NCBI GenBank assembly: GCA_029844215.1
Contig: CM056728.1
Span: 88,101,676-88,165,675, forward strand
Reading direction: 5' to 3'
Length of the DNA: 64,000 nucleotides
DNA from: Przewalskia tangutica
Taxonomy: Eukaryota; Streptophyta; Magnoliopsida; Solanales; Solanaceae
The position numbers were made by a program, and so were the translations under genes. Below are positions 12,101-23,911 of this stretch, piece after piece (the stretch's first letter is position 1; each line of letters opens with the position of its first letter). The notes below the pieces were generated by a model that was given only the letters and a program-made list of their open reading frames with translations, was not told the origin of the DNA and did not search any database.

Positions 12101-12658
12101 ATTATACGAAACAACTAGGCAAGGGGTAGGCTTCGAGGCCTCTCAAAGGGGGAGGGTGGTGGCGGACGAACTACCACAAGGGGGGAGGGAGTATTTGAGA
12201 CTTGGAAATGATTTTAGGATGAAGAAGTTCATCAACTTAGAGGGGTATTTATAGGTCAAGAAATGGCCAACCAATGGCCAAGATTCATCCAAGTGTTAGG
12301 CAAGTGTAGGGCTAGGATTAAGCCATGTGCACCTTATCCATCTACCACACCAACTTGCACAAAATATCCTACCAACTAAAGTGGTCCAAATCGTCCAAGC
12401 CGCCCCAACCTTACGTCCAATGTGAGGGTGACACTTGTCACCCTCCCGTTGGTCCAAAATGTTTCGTCTCTCGGAAAAATCCGCAAAAATTAGAAATGAC
12501 ATAGCCGGAATTTTCCCTTCGCAAGTTTAGTAAAACGTTTCGTCGAAAAACGATTCTTTTTGGTACTTGTGCACAAATTTCGAACCTATGCCTACTTTAA
12601 GGCTCAAATTATATACGTACGCCCTCACGTACATACTCTGGAAATACGGGGTATAACA
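9171..12658 (-). repeat. Elem-B 5' LTR
   Basis: Partner of the LTR at 3520-6994 and almost identical by eye. Differences cluster in CCGG, CTG and CAG contexts; the two LTR ends read CCTGCCCGGCCCGTGGATCG versus CCCGAACCCGGGCCCGTGAC. Reversed TATA box at 12246-12253. The right end GTATAACA abuts Elem-A sequence at 12659. Confidence 0.93.
9953..10139. repeat. 70-bp tandem repeat in U5, partner array
   Basis: Units start at 9953, 10023 and 10093, the counterpart of the array at 4291-4477. The first unit differs (CACGATCGCGGTCGTGATG for CACGCATCGTGTCAGTATG). Confidence 0.88.
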
Positions 12659-13502
12659 CTTGCCACCCTTGATGCGGGTCTATACGGCCTATGCGGTCTG
12701 TGTGACTATGCGGAGCTGCGGGAGTTCCAGGATTGATCATTCCGGGTGTTTTATCCCGATGCGGGGGATGCCCTATGCGGTCTGTGTGACTATGCGGTCT
12801 ATGAGACTATGCGGACTACGGGAGTCCAGGAGGGTACCGGGGTTAGCTACCCCGTCGCGAGAATACCTCATGCGGGTGCGTGTGACCTATGCGGACTGCG
12901 GGAAGTCCAGGATTAGGCACGCATAATGATACTATGGGCGATTGGCCTTGCTTCGATCATTCGCGGCCTAGAAAAGACCAGTTACATTATATCTATTTTG
13001 CTCTTGTTTATGTTGTGGCACTATGTGCAGTTGAACTGATTGTATTTGCAAATGGTTTTAAATACTTTGATTTTACTTCAAGATTTTTACGCTGCATACT
13101 TGTACTGTATCGACCTCCTTCTGGGGCGTTCATGCCGCAGGTGGCAGCAGTGCTAGATCCGCATCCTTAGGATCTTTGCTTTGGTGTCGTGAGCTCCATC
13201 TTCTCCGAGGCTCGACTTTTGGTATGGTTCTCCCCGATGTTGTAGATATATGTACATTCAGGTATGGCGGGCCCCGTCCCGCCATAGTTGTTTACATTCC
13301 AGAGGTCCGTAGTCATGTTGTAAAGTTGGGATGTAATCGTTCACTCTTTATATATATATGCCGAAAGGCGATTTTCCTCAGATAAACTGTGTCTCAATTT
13401 ACATTTGTTTCATGTCTTGTTTTTATATTCCGCTGATTACTCTGATGTATGTATACTTGGGTGCCGCAGAAGGCACGATCCACGGCCCTGAACGTCATGA
13501 CA
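12659..13502 (+). repeat. Elem-A 5' LTR, second part
   Basis: Continuation of 1977-3519 after Elem-B. It begins with an ATGCGG-rich block (12660-12925) and ends with TCATGACA at 13502, a slightly damaged form of TCGTGACA. It aligns with 42118-42955 of the 3' LTR. Confidence 0.92.
12660..12925. repeat. ATGCGG-motif array in U5
   Basis: About nine copies of ATGCGG spaced irregularly (CTATGCGGTCT, CTATGCGGAGC and similar), CpG-rich and imperfect. Related blocks are at 21617-21905, 36955-37260 and 42124-42380 (+), and 18178-18470, 26205-26480, 32335-32620, 52925-53275 and 58790-59125 (-). LTRs of Elem-B and Solo-3 carry the 70-bp array at this place instead. Confidence 0.7.
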
Positions 13503-13506
13503 AAAG

Positions 13507-13517
13507 TGGTATCGAGC
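13507..13517 (+). other. Primer-binding site, Elem-A (damaged)
   Basis: Reads TGGTATCGAGC where intact copies read TGGTATCAGAGC: one base is missing at a CAG. Elem-C shows the same lesion. The 5' untranslated leader continues to 13707 with TCTTGATTATCGGTGTGTTG and no supported frame. Confidence 0.88.
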
Positions 13518-13707
13518 GATTAATCCTGAAAGTGTCTACGCATCAGTATCCAGTAGAGTCTTGATTATCGGTGTGTTGTGCACCACACTAATAATCAGGA
13601 GGCTATAGGATATTTAGGATTGGTTTCCATTCTTCTCACTCTGAGATCGTGCCTTAGAGCTGTGTTATAAGTTGGACCCTTCTAACGTATTCCTTTCTCA
13701 GACGCTT

Positions 13708-15000
13708 ATGCCTCCGCCGCAAGGCAACCCGCCCGTAAGGGCAAGGCAATGGCGGAGCTGCTAGTAGGACACCGAGAGTCACGAGGGCTCAGGCCCAGTC
13801 TATACCCGAGACGGCGAGTTCCATGACGTCGCCGGCCCCAGCAGAGACCACAGTACCCGCACCTCCTGTCCCACAGCCTGGGGCGGAGGAGTTAGGGTAC
13901 AAGGAGATGGCCCAGCTATTGGCCAGGATTGTGGCCGCATACGAGGATAGGTGAATCAGTGAGCCCAGCCCAAAGAATGCCTGTGGTTCACCCGAGATCA
14001 GACAGTTTGAGGCTACGGGATTTTCTGAGTTGTAGCCCGCCAGAGTTCTACGGGTCGAGGCCTGAGGATGATCCGCAGGAGTTCATCCGTCAGTTACAGA
14101 GGATCATGCGGGTGATCAAGGCTTCAGAGACCGAGTCCGTGATCTTCGGTTCAGACGGCCGCGTGATACCGCAATGATCGGGTTTGACTCGTGGGAGCTT
14201 TCCCGGGGAGAGCATGCGCCTCCAGCAGTATGGGACGAGTTTTCGGAGGCTTTTCTCACGCATTTCTTGCCTCCGCAGATGAGGAGGGCACGGGCCTACA
14301 GATTTTTGTTGCTGAGACAGAGAGGGCGCACAGTTAGGGAGTACAACGTCGAGTTCGATTCATCGCTCGATATGTCCCTGCGCTTAGTAGCAGATATGGA
14401 GGACCGAGTGCACCGACACGTCACCGGCTAGATGATTATATGGCCGAAGTCTTGGCGGGTGTGGCTCTTCACCGGCATGGACATTACCCGTATGCAGCTC
14501 ATGCACTGGATGCGGCGAGCGTAGAGACCGACGGGTCGACGGATATCGCCAGAAGAAGGCCAAGACGGCCGTTTCTTTTGGTAGTTCTCGGGGTGGATGG
14601 CCTCAGCAGACGTCTAGATTTGCACCACAGCCAGCTCAGAGCACTCCTACATCGTTTTCGGTACAGCCAGAGCATTCGGGGCGTGTCAGGCCCCGTGACT
14701 TGGACTTCCGTAGCAAGGGTGCTAACCGATCGAGGTCCGCTCGGTGTCCGCTGTGGTAGATTCCATTCGTGGAGTCAGTACTACTGAGCTTGCTATACTT
14801 GTGGCCGCAGGTCATTATGCGAGCCTGTCCACTGCAGGCGCCGCAGAGGTAGGGTCACCTTCGTGGTCCGCTGTCGGGTCTTCATCCCCTACAGTTACAC
14901 GCCCCGGAGGGCAGGGTACTCATGGACCAGCAGGTCGCGGCAGAGGTCGTGGCGCGGGTCCCAGTTCTAGCGGTCCTCAGAACCGCATTTATGCCTTGTC
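13708..15000 (+). pseudogene. gag: Gag polyprotein remnant, Elem-A
   Basis: Structural protein of the particle. The ATG at 13708 starts MPPPQGNPPV; other copies read MPPRR. The capsid region reads PPEFYGSRPEDDPQEFI (near 14040) and FDSWELSRGEHAPPAVWDE then TVREYNVEF (14174-14431), and the two segments are in different frames. Near 14735-14840 two CCHC knuckle remnants are visible (RCGRFHS and CYTCGRR), followed by GRGRGRGAG. At ~1.3 kb it has the usual gag length, but frameshifts interrupt it several times. Protease follows directly, as in the gag-pol order of Ty3/gypsy. Confidence 0.9.
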
Positions 15001-15490
15001 CACCGGGCAGACTGTGAGGCATCGCCGACGCCGTCACAGTACCTTATCGCTTCGTCAGGATGTGTATGCCTTGATAGATCCGGTTCTACTGGCCCTACAT
15101 ATCTCCCCTTATTGCTAGTAGGATAGGGATAGAGCCTGAGTCCATAGACCCTTTTGAGGTAGCTACGCCAGTGGGCGATTCGGTGGTAGCTCGGCGGGTA
15201 TATAGGGCTTGCCCAGTGACTTTATGCAATGCCGACCCAGCCGACTTGATAGAGTTGGACATGACCGATTTCGATGTGATCGGGCATGGATTGGTTAGCT
15301 TGCTACGCCAATGTAGACCGCAGGAGAGAGTGGTACGGTTCCAGCTTCGGGAGCCGTTATTGAGTGGAGGGAACATCAGACGCCGAGGGGTAGGTTTATT
15401 TCCTACCTCAAGGCTAGGAAGATGGTGCGAGGCGGTACATCTACCATCTCGTTCGTGTTTGATAACCGAGGTCGCAGCGCGCATTTTCAC
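15001..15490 (+). pseudogene. pol: Aspartic protease region, Elem-A
   Basis: The retropepsin-like domain that would cleave Gag-Pol. DVYALIDP (15059-15082) is the strand carrying the catalytic Asp. The expected Gly-Ser after it are lost because bases are missing, giving VLLALHISPYC and a stop. The following frame continues in register with the family: VVARRVYRACPVTLCNADPA and DLIELDMTDFDVI (15171-15300), then RVVRFQ. Family knowledge gives a D-[ST]-G or D-x-G-S site; here it is destroyed. Confidence 0.8.
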
Positions 15491-15599
15491 CGGCCCAGAG
15501 TCGAGAGTTCCAGACGTGTTTCCAGACGACCTCCGTATCCTCTTGAGAGGAGATAGAGTTTTGTATCGATGTCAGCCGGACACTCGCCTATTTCCATTC

Positions 15600-16260
15600 C
15601 GCCATACGTAATGGCACCGCCGAGTTGAGAGAGTTGAAGGACCACCGAGAGATTTCTTGGAGAAGGGCTTCATCAAGCCTAGTGTTTCTCCCGGGAGCGC
15701 CTATTGTTCGTGAATAAGAAGGATGGGACGCCGCGCATGTGTTGATTACTGGCGGTGAACAAGGTGACTATTAAGAACGGATACCCTTCCTGATTGATGA
15801 TCTGCTCGACCACCGCAGGTGGTGCGAGATGTTTCTCCAAGATTGATCTCGCGATCGGGCTATCATCAGTGCGAGTCGAGAGGCGGATGTCCCTAGGATC
15901 GCATTCCGACCAGACGCATTATGAGTTCAGTGGTCATGTCTTTCGTTGACCAATGCTCCGGCAGATTCATGGATTTGATGAACCGAGTGTTCAAGCCATT
16001 TTTGACACGCTTGTGATTGTGTTCATTGATGACATCTTGGTTTATTCTCGCCAGAGCAAGAGCACGCGAGCATTTGAGGATCGTGAGAGTTCTCCAGACC
16101 ACGCCAGTACGCCAAGTTTTCGAAGTGTGAGTTCTGGTTGACTTCTGTGGCTTTTCTTGGGCATATAGTCAGGGCCGATGGTATTCAGGTGGATACGGCT
16201 AAGATCGAGGCGATGAGTTGGCCTGACCTACTACTCCGGCTGAGGTTCGCAGCTCGGGCC
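15600..16260 (+). pseudogene. pol: Reverse transcriptase, Elem-A
   Basis: RNA-directed DNA polymerase domain, in pieces over three frames. Visible blocks in order: LEKGFIKPSVSP (15658-15692), KKDGTPRMC (near 15716-15742), a trace of the block FSKIDL (near 15835), NRVFKPF (near 15985-16005), and the catalytic YxDD-type box as FIDDILVYSR (16022-16051), the usual form in plant Ty3/gypsy. The two Asp of the box are present. Between 15740 and 15960 about one base in every few codons appears lost, so the first catalytic Asp cannot be placed with confidence. Confidence 0.9.
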
Positions 16261-16760
16261 TGCAGTTATTATCGGCGTTCAGAGAAGTTTGCTTCTATCT
16301 CGCACCATTGACTAGGCCGACTCGTAAGGCACCGCTTCAGCGGACCGATGCGCGGAGCAGTGGTTTCCGCCATCTTGAAGAGATCGACGACCGCCTCGCT
16401 TCTTACTCTTCCGGAGGGTCCACGGCTATGTCGTGTATTGTGACGCGCCGCATCGGGTTGGGATGTGTTGATGCAGCAGGCAAGGTTATAGCGCACGATC
16501 CCGACAAATTAAGAAGCATGAGAGGAACTACCCCACCCATGATTTGGAGTTGCGCGGTGATTCACGCCAAGATCTCGAGGCACTATTTGTATGGGGTTCA
16601 TGTGGATATTTATACGCACCACAAGAGCCTCCAAGATATCTTCACCAGAGGAGCCGAACTTACGGCAGACGGTGGTTAGAGTTGCTTAAGGATTATGATG
16701 TCGATATCCCGTACCACCCGGGAAGGCCAATGTTGTGGCGTATGCCCTTAGTCGTAGGTC
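16261..16760 (+). pseudogene. pol: RNase H region, Elem-A
   Basis: Degrades the RNA strand of the RNA-DNA hybrid. Visible marks: YCDA (16436-16447) with the first catalytic Asp, RIGLGCV just after it in a shifted frame, YLYGVHVDIYTHHKSLQDIFT (near 16580-16645; the family residue before HHKS is usually Asp-His, here His-His), and RWLELLKDYDVDI (near 16664-16705). Several frameshifts separate these. It follows RT directly, as in Ty3/gypsy pol. Confidence 0.85.
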
Positions 16761-16959
16761 GATGGGTAGCCTATCGGATGTGCAAATGAGAGGAGGGACA
16801 TGGTTCGCGATTTGCATCGCTTAGCGAGCCTGGTGTCCGCTTGATTGATTCTCGATAGCAGCGGGGTTCGAGTTCGAGAGGTTGTCGAGTCTTCCATCGC
16901 CGGCGAGGTGAAGAGGCAACATTTGAGGATCCGTTTTGATTCGGTATCGTGATACGGCT

Positions 16960-17383
16960 CTTCGCGGAAGGGTCCTTTGAGGTAGCACCACTGGGTGCTA
17001 AGGTTTGAGGGCGTTGTGTGTTCCGGATATTTCAGACTTCGCAAGCAGGTTCGGGAAGCACACATACAAGCGTTTATCCATCCGGTCGACCAAGATGTAC
17101 CACGACCTTAGATCTATGTATTGGTGGGATGGCTTGAAGAGGGACGTTGCAGAGTTTGTAGCTCAGTGCCCGTGTTGTCACCAGGTGAAGATAGAGCACC
17201 GCAGGCCCGTGGATTATTGCGCATTTATAGAGATCCCGACCGAAGTGGGAGGTGATCAACATGGACTTTATCACAGGGTTACCTCGCACTCCGAGGAAAC
17301 ATGATTCTATTTGGGTTATCGTCGACAGGCTGACGAAATCAGCCCACTTTCTTCCCGTCAGGACGACTTTTTCGGCTGAGGAT
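16960..17383 (+). pseudogene. pol: Integrase, N-terminal part (zinc finger and first core Asp), Elem-A
   Basis: Inserts cDNA into the genome. A HHCC-type zinc-finger region is seen as STKMYHDLRSMYWWDGLKRD and EFVAQCPCC (near 17086-17180). The catalytic core starts NMDFITGLP at about 17258 with the first Asp of the DDE triad. From 17256 to 17383 the frame is fully open through IWVIVDRLTKSAHFLPVR to SAED. Solo-1 is inserted exactly after that codon, and the frame resumes in register at 39556 (YARLYIREIV). The disruption is therefore a clean insertion with duplication of AGGAT. Confidence 0.92.
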
Positions 17384-19634
17384 TGTCACGACCCAAACCC
17401 GGGCCCGTGACTGGTGCCTTACCCCGGGCACCCAAGTAGCCATACATCAGAGTAATCAGCGGAATATAAAACAAGACATGAATAAAGTGAAGTGTAAAAC
17501 AGTTATCTGAGAAAACTTGCCTTGCGGCATATATATATATCAACTAGAACAGTTACATCCCTTTTTACAATTCTGCCCACAACAGTACTACAGACCTTTA
17601 AGAACGATATGACAACAATGGCGGGACAGGGCCCCGCCATACCCCTGAATGTAAGTACCTACTACGACAGGGGACTATACCACTGATAAGCCTCCGGAGG
17701 AACGGAGCTTCCCAAACGCTGAACTGTGACCCTAAGAGCGAGGATCAACGATCGTGTACTCTACTGCAGATGAACGCAGCCCGAGGTCGATAACAGTACC
17801 AAGTATGTGAAATCAAAATATCAGAAATGAAATCATAGTAGTCTATATAAAGCAGGAGACATGTATGATAACCAAACTACAGTTCACAATAAATAAGCAG
17901 TCATGTCAAGTCAGGGACTCACGCCCTCAAAGTCATCACTCAAATACAACAAGGGGTCTCACGCCCACCACATCAATCATGCCCGTGGAATACCTTCCTC
18001 ACTGCCGGCAGTCTATGATATAAAAGCACCAAGGAATACACATGAACACCAGGTCCCACCTGTGTCATGATAAAACCGTACGGGGTAAGTACGAAGGCAT
18101 AGCCGACTACTAACACCCACAGTACCAACAAGGTCATAAACTATATCATGAGATCTGTCTAGACCGTCACATGATCAAAGCTGGCCACTCGCCCGCAGTA
18201 TCTGATGTGCGCGTCTAGCCCTGGAACTTCCCGCAGCTCCGCATAGGCCACTCCAATGGCCCGCATGAGGTATTCCCCGCATCGAGGGTAGCTACTCTCG
18301 CATCGCCCCGACTCGCAGTCCGCATGGCCACATAGACCGCATGACCACAAGGGCCGCACACTAACCTGGAACTCTCGTAGCTCCGCATAGGTCCCCTGGA
18401 CCCGCATGAGGTAGTCTCGAATCATGGTCCCAGACCGCCTGAGCTATACCCCGCATCGGAGGGCAGCTTAACCCCCGGGATCATGTCAAGGTGAGTGGTA
18501 CAATACCAACATAACGGCTGATCGTTAAACAACGTAAGCGCAATCAAGGGAAACCCCTTTACACAAATATCACAAGATACCAACACACGTAGCATCCTAG
18601 CATGTTTACTTATCAAATCAACAACAAGAAAGTATTACAAGGTCATCACAAACCAACACAATCAAGTTATTCACACAAGGTACTTTCTATTTTATGTTAA
18701 CAAGTTCGGGTTTTTATCCCCAAAGTACTTCATACATTAACTCTTTAAAAGATACGTTACTTTCACAAAAGTCACACAATACCCGTAGTATAAAAATAGA
18801 GTGACTATCTTTCAAGTAAACCCAAACACTTCCTTTTGTAAAATCAAGTAACAACATTAATTTCCAAACGTTCAAGTTTGCCTAATTTCAAATGCTCAAG
18901 TTTCTCATTTTCGAAAAGTTTCGTAGTTCGTAGTCTTAATCACTTAATGATATAATTTTCTTTTAAAACCATTTGAGAAACATATGCCTTATGTGTGAGT
19001 AGGTTATTCTTGTTCATAACAATATTATTACTGCAGCCATGATCTAGGAAATGTAATATCATTTTGTCTCATCTTAGCTTCTATGCAGATGGAGGTTTCT
19101 ACTGGTTTTAATAATACTTAATAGTCAAAACATTTCCCCTTATTAACGCTGCAGTGGTTTGTTCGATACTTATTCTGATTTCCGAAATCAGTAAAACATT
19201 ATTCCTTTTAAAAAAACCAAGTACTCATTGTTATACCCCGTATTTCCAGAGTGTGTACGTAAGGACGTACGTAGAAAAGTTTGGACTTTAAAGTAGGCTT
19301 GGCCGATTATTTTTGTGCACAACACCCGGTTAGAGTCATTTTTCGACGAAACGTTTTACACAACTCGCGTAGGGTAAATTCCGGCTATGCCATTTCTAAT
19401 TTTTGCGGATTTTTCCGAGAGACGAAACATTTTGGACCAACAAGAGGGCGACACTTGTCACCCTCTAGTTGGTGGGAGTGGGCGGTAAAGCTTGGACGAA
19501 TTCCTTGGCTTTTTTGTCAAGTAGTTGGTAGGATATTTTGTGGTAGATGAATAAGGTGCACATGGATGAATCTTGGCCCTACACTTGCTTAGCACTTGGC
19601 ATGATCTTGGCCATTGGTTGGCCTTTGCTTGACC

Positions 19635-19642
19635 TATAAATA
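19635..19642 (+). promoter_or_regulatory. Elem-C 5' LTR TATA box
   Basis: TATAAATA, ~406 bp into the LTR, preceded by CCATTGG at 19610-19616. The copy in the 3' LTR is at 25386-25393, and Elem-D is inserted just 21 bp beyond that one. Confidence 0.78.
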
Positions 19643-19747
19643 ATCCTACAGGTGCTCTCGGCTATACCCTTCCCCTTTGAAGACTTATTCATCCTAAAAT
19701 AATTTCTAAGTCTAGAAATCCTACCTCCCTTTTTGTTTTTTTCTCGG

Positions 19748-19767
19748 CCCCCCCCCCCCCCCCCCCC
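19748..19767. repeat. 20-base poly-C run
   Basis: Homopolymer in the LTR. The corresponding place in the partner LTR (near 35105) is short and broken by T and G. Slippage or base-calling length error is likely. Confidence 0.85.
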
Positions 19768-22585
19768 TTGTGAGGCTTTAGCCGAGAGCACCCCTTCCCC
19801 TCGTCGAGTACCCTCCTAGTGGGGTTGGCCGAGGGGTATACACCCACCCTTATGGTGTTGTCTCGTATAAATACCCCCCTCTTGGTAGAAATACTCTCCA
19901 AAGTATTGTTACTATACCCAAAATACCTTAGCCGTATACCTTGTAGTATTCCAAAGATACCTCTATACGTAGAGCCCGGAAATACTACCGTATGTCCTTT
20001 TTGTCTCAAACCAAACCCTAAGGAAAAATCTCCATAGTTGGTTGGAGTATTAAGAAGAAGTTGCGTGGAACTTCTAAGGGTTGTTTGGAGCGGGTTGGAG
20101 CACCCGGAGTAGGAGCTAAACGTTGCTAAGGACCGACATTTATACTTGGATAATTATGGGCTTATCGAGGTAAATATCTTGTCTCCCTTTTGTAATTAGA
20201 GTTTGCATACTGTTGAAGTATAAGAATAAGTATAAGTATATACAAGGAAAGTATATAAGAAGGGAAATGAACTGTACTTACATAGGATCAGACATGAGAA
20301 TTGTGAAGTTTGACGGGTAGGGAAGTACTGCCCAATTTTCCGTAGAATCTTGTATCTAGATTTATTCTACCGAGTAGTCTAGGCTTTGATAGACTTGTAT
20401 AACCTTTATAGGTTGAATGTTCTGTGAGTAGCATGTGCTACTTGAAAGGTGGACAAGGCTAGCCGGGTTATAGCCATGGAGCGATTTGCTAATAGTCGAT
20501 AATCGTCGCGAGGTATGTGATTCTTCCTATCCTCTTGAGCATGATATTTTAAAAGAATATATATATATATAGTACGGTAGACGTACGCGTGCTAATTGAA
20601 CGTAGTTGTACGGCAATGTCTTTTGACTTAAGCCTGAATAATAAGAATCTTGAAGTATTTCAAGAGAATTAAGAACTGTTTTTGAAAGAAGAGTAATACT
20701 TGGTTTTAAAAGCTTAAGAGTTATACTAGCTTTATGGGAAGTTAGGTATAACGGCTTAAGAAAGATAAAATGAATGATTTATTGATTTTAAAAGTTAAGA
20801 GACTTGATCTTAAAAGATAAGAGACTTGACTTAAATGAATTAATATGAATTTTGTGTGAAACCTCATTCGTGAGTAATGAGTACTTGGTTTTTAAAAGGA
20901 ATAATGTTTTACTGATTTCTAAATCGAACGAGTATCGACAAACCATCGCAAATGTTAATAAAGGGAAATGTTTTGATTAATGAAGTATTATTAAAACCAG
21001 TAGAAACCTCCATCTGCATAGAAGCTAAGATGAGACAAAATGATACTACATTTCCTAGATCATGGCTACTTAATAAGAGTGATTATGAACAAGAATAACC
21101 TACTCACACATAGGGCATATGTTTCTCAGATTGTTTAAAAGAGAATTATATTCGTAAATGAATAAGACTATGAACTACGAAACCTTTCTAAAATAAGAAA
21201 CGTGAACATTTGAAATTAGGCAAACTTGAACGTTTGGAAAATAATGTTGTTACTTGATTTTACAAAGGGAAGTGTTTTGGTTTACTTAAAAGACAAATAC
21301 TCTATTTTATACTACGTATCAGGTGACTTCATGAAGGAAACGGATATTTTAAAGAGTTAATGTATGAAGTACTTTGGGGATAGATACCCGAACTTGTTAG
21401 CATAAAGTACCTTGTGTGAATAACTTGATTGTGTTGGTTTGTGATAACCTTGTAATACTTTCTTGTTGATTTGATAAGTAAACATGTTAGGATGCTACGC
21501 TGTTAGTATCTTGTGATTGTTATGTAAGGGGTCATTCTTGTTGTGCTTACGTTGTTAAACGTTAAGCCCAGATCTTGTTATTGTATCACATACCCTCGAC
21601 TTATTATACCGAGGGCTTGCCACCCTTGATGCGTCTATACGGCCTATGCGGTCTATGAGACTATGCGGAGCGGCGGTATGCTCCAGATTGATCATTCCGG
21701 TGTTTAGCCCGACGCGGATGCCCTATGCGGTCTTGAGGACTATGCGGTCTTTGAGGACTATGCGGTCGCGAAGTCCAGCGGATACCGGGGTTAAGCCGCC
21801 CGACGCGGTATACCTCAGCGTCCAGGACCATGATTCGAGGAATACCTCATGCGGTCGTGTGACCTATGCGAGTCGCGTAAGTTCCGTGGATAGACGCGCA
21901 TGCTGATACCGCGGGCGAGTGGCCGCCTTCGATTACGTGCGGTCTAGAAAGACCTCGTGATACGCTTTATGACATTTTTGGTATCGCGGGTCTTAGTAGT
22001 CGGCTATGCCTTCGCATTTACCCCGCATTCGTTCTATTGTGATGACTTTGAGGGCGTGAGTCCCCGACTTGACATGATCGCTATTTATTGTGAATCAGTA
22101 GTTTGGTTATCATACATGTCTCCGCTTATATAGACTACTATGATTTCATTTACGTGATTTATTTTAGTTTCACATACTCAGACCGCAGATCGACTCTCCT
22201 CGGGCCGCGTTCATGCCGCAGTAAAGGTACACCGCCGTTGATCGAGCTCTTATGGTCACGCTCAACGTTGGGAAAGCCCGCTTCTCCGAGGCTTATTCGT
22301 ATAGTCCTCGTTGTTGTAGGCTACATTCGTGGTACGACGGCCCCGCCCCGCCGTTGTTGTCATATCATTCGTAGAGGTCTGTAGTAATCGCTGTGCGTGG
22401 TTGTAATGGGATGTAATCGCTCAAATTGTTATTTATATATACCAAGGTAACCGCTTTTGGTTAGCCTGCTTTTCTTATTTCACCGCCTTATTGCATTGGC
22501 TTCATGTTATTGTTTTATGTTCCACGATTTTCTCGATGTATGACTACTGGGTGCCGGGTAGGCACCGCCACGGGTCGTGACAAAG

Positions 22586-22596
22586 TGGTATCGAGC
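22586..22596 (+). other. Primer-binding site, Elem-C (damaged)
   Basis: TGGTATCGAGC, with one base missing at CAG compared with the intact TGGTATCAGAGC of Elements B, D, E and F. Confidence 0.88.
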
Positions 22597-22783
22597 GCTT
22601 AATCCTCGAAAAGTGTCTACATCAGATCCAAGAAGTCTTGATTATCGGTGTGTTGTGCACCACACCAATAATCAGGAGGCTATAGGATATTTAGGATTGG
22701 TTTCCATTCTTCTCACTCTGAGATCGTGCCTTAGAGCTGTGTTGTAAGTTGGACCCTCTAACGTATTTCTTTCCCTTACCGTT

Positions 22784-23475
22784 ATGCCTCCGCGTAGGGC
22801 AAACCCGGGCCCAGGAGGGCAAGGCAGCCGAGGGAGCTGCGAGTAGAGTTCAGAGGGTTACGAGGGCACAAGCCCAATCATCACCTGGGGTGGTGTTTTA
22901 TTCGGGGAGTTATGCTACGTCACTAGCCCCAGCAGAGTTTAGCACGGCGGCAACAGTTCCTACTGCGGCCATGATATTTGAACCTTCAGTTCCACGACCG
23001 GGAACAGAGAATATAGATTGCAAAGAGGCGACCCTGTTACTAGCTATGGATTTGGCTACCAGAGAATATACCAATGTACCGCAAGTCTTGATGACTATCT
23101 AAGAGAGGATTGTGCAAGAGTAATTCTTCAGTTAGGCTTGAGCATGGCCTGCACGTATGCCAGCTTGCAGCAGCCAAGAAACGAGGTCGACGGGTTAACG
23201 GCGACGCGAAGAGGGCCAGAGCAGCATGGTCCTTTGGTAACTTTCGAGGCGAGTCACCTCACCAGCGGATTTGATTATGCACATCCACCAGTGCAGAGAG
23301 GTCCTCCACGGGGTTCAGGACGTTCGGGTTATGTAGGAGTTGGTCAGAGCTCCAGGACTTTCGGTTCACAGTGTGACATGTGTCATTCCGGGGAATGTCG
23401 TCTTTTTGTTGGTGCTCGTTGTACCTACGACCGTCAGGGTCTGATGTCGAAAGGGTGTCCTAGTAGGAGGACTTA
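22784..23475 (+). pseudogene. gag: Gag remnant lacking most of the capsid, Elem-C
   Basis: ATG at 22784 (ATGCCTCCGCGTAGG) gives the family N-terminus; after a frameshift it reads AQEGKAAEGAASRVQRVTRA (22749-23102 frame). It continues with EYTNVPQVLMTI, then in a second frame LREDCARVILQLGLSMACTY and EQHGPLVTFEASH, and ends with a zinc-knuckle-like CDMCHSGECRL (near 23375-23400). The capsid block seen in Elem-A (FYGSRPEDDPQ through TVREYNV) is absent. The product, even if unbroken, would be a short N-terminal plus RNA-binding Gag. The end at 23475 is the stop after CPSRRT. Confidence 0.8.
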
Positions 23476-23911
23476 GCCTTCAGGATCGGTGGGTAGTTCG
23501 TTACCTTCCCTAGCTATGCGCCCTACGGGGCAGGTTTGATTAGAACAACTAAGGGGAGTGAAACAGTAGATACAGGTATATCCTTAACCCTCTAGAGATC
23601 AGTATGTGTGATAAGATGTGTATATCGTAAGTGCTATGTGCTGATATCAGCATGTTAATTGTGATTAGAAATCATGGTTAGTTAACTGAGTAAGATTTGG
23701 GGGATAGAAAAGGTGTGAGCCTTAGAATGTTATACGTAGAGACCTTAGAGGTAAGGCCATCTCGAAAGAAAGATTTATTTTGTGTTTGACCCTTACCAGA
23801 GTACATAGTGCACGTGGGATATATTGTGTGATAAGTCCCTGAGTAGTGTGGAATGAAAGAGGGTAGTTGAGCTAAGAAGACCGCTAGGTTTTCGTAACGT
23901 GATTAGTAAGA
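23476..23911 (+). other. Elem-C spacer downstream of gag
   Basis: AT-rich non-coding stretch with AGGTATATCCTTAACCCTCT near 23574. Similar sequence follows gag in Elements B and D (reversed) and, more diverged, Element E. No frame supported. Confidence 0.6.

Larger units (their letters stand above)
3520..12658 (-). mobile_element. Elem-B: gag-only non-autonomous LTR retrotransposon
   Basis: Minus-strand element of 9139 bp inserted in the 5' LTR of Elem-A. Its 3' LTR is 3520-6994, internal region 6995-9170 and 5' LTR 9171-12658. Each LTR (~3.48 kb) is longer than the internal region (2176 bp). The internal part has a primer-binding site, a broken gag, a GC-rich module and a polypurine tract, but no recognisable protease, RT, RNase H or integrase. 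The duplication is imperfect: right flank CTTGC, left flank reading CTTCT plus T. The uninterrupted site in the 3' LTR of Elem-A near 42120 reads GAGGGCTTGCCACC. This resembles the TR-GAG class of non-autonomous elements. It shares its 3' layout with Elem-E. Confidence 0.92.
19229..22582 (+). repeat. Elem-C 5' LTR
   Basis: TGTTATACCCC to GGTCGTGACA. TATA box TATAAATA at 19635-19642, leader TTATCGAGGTAA near 20162, an AT-rich block with AAGAGACTTGA repeats near 20800, and an ATGCGG block at 21617-21905. A 20-base C run lies at 19748-19767. Confidence 0.94.

Noticed and set aside
12660..12925. ATGCGG block as an independent satellite
   Set aside because: It occurs only at one fixed place within LTRs and is too irregular for a satellite array.
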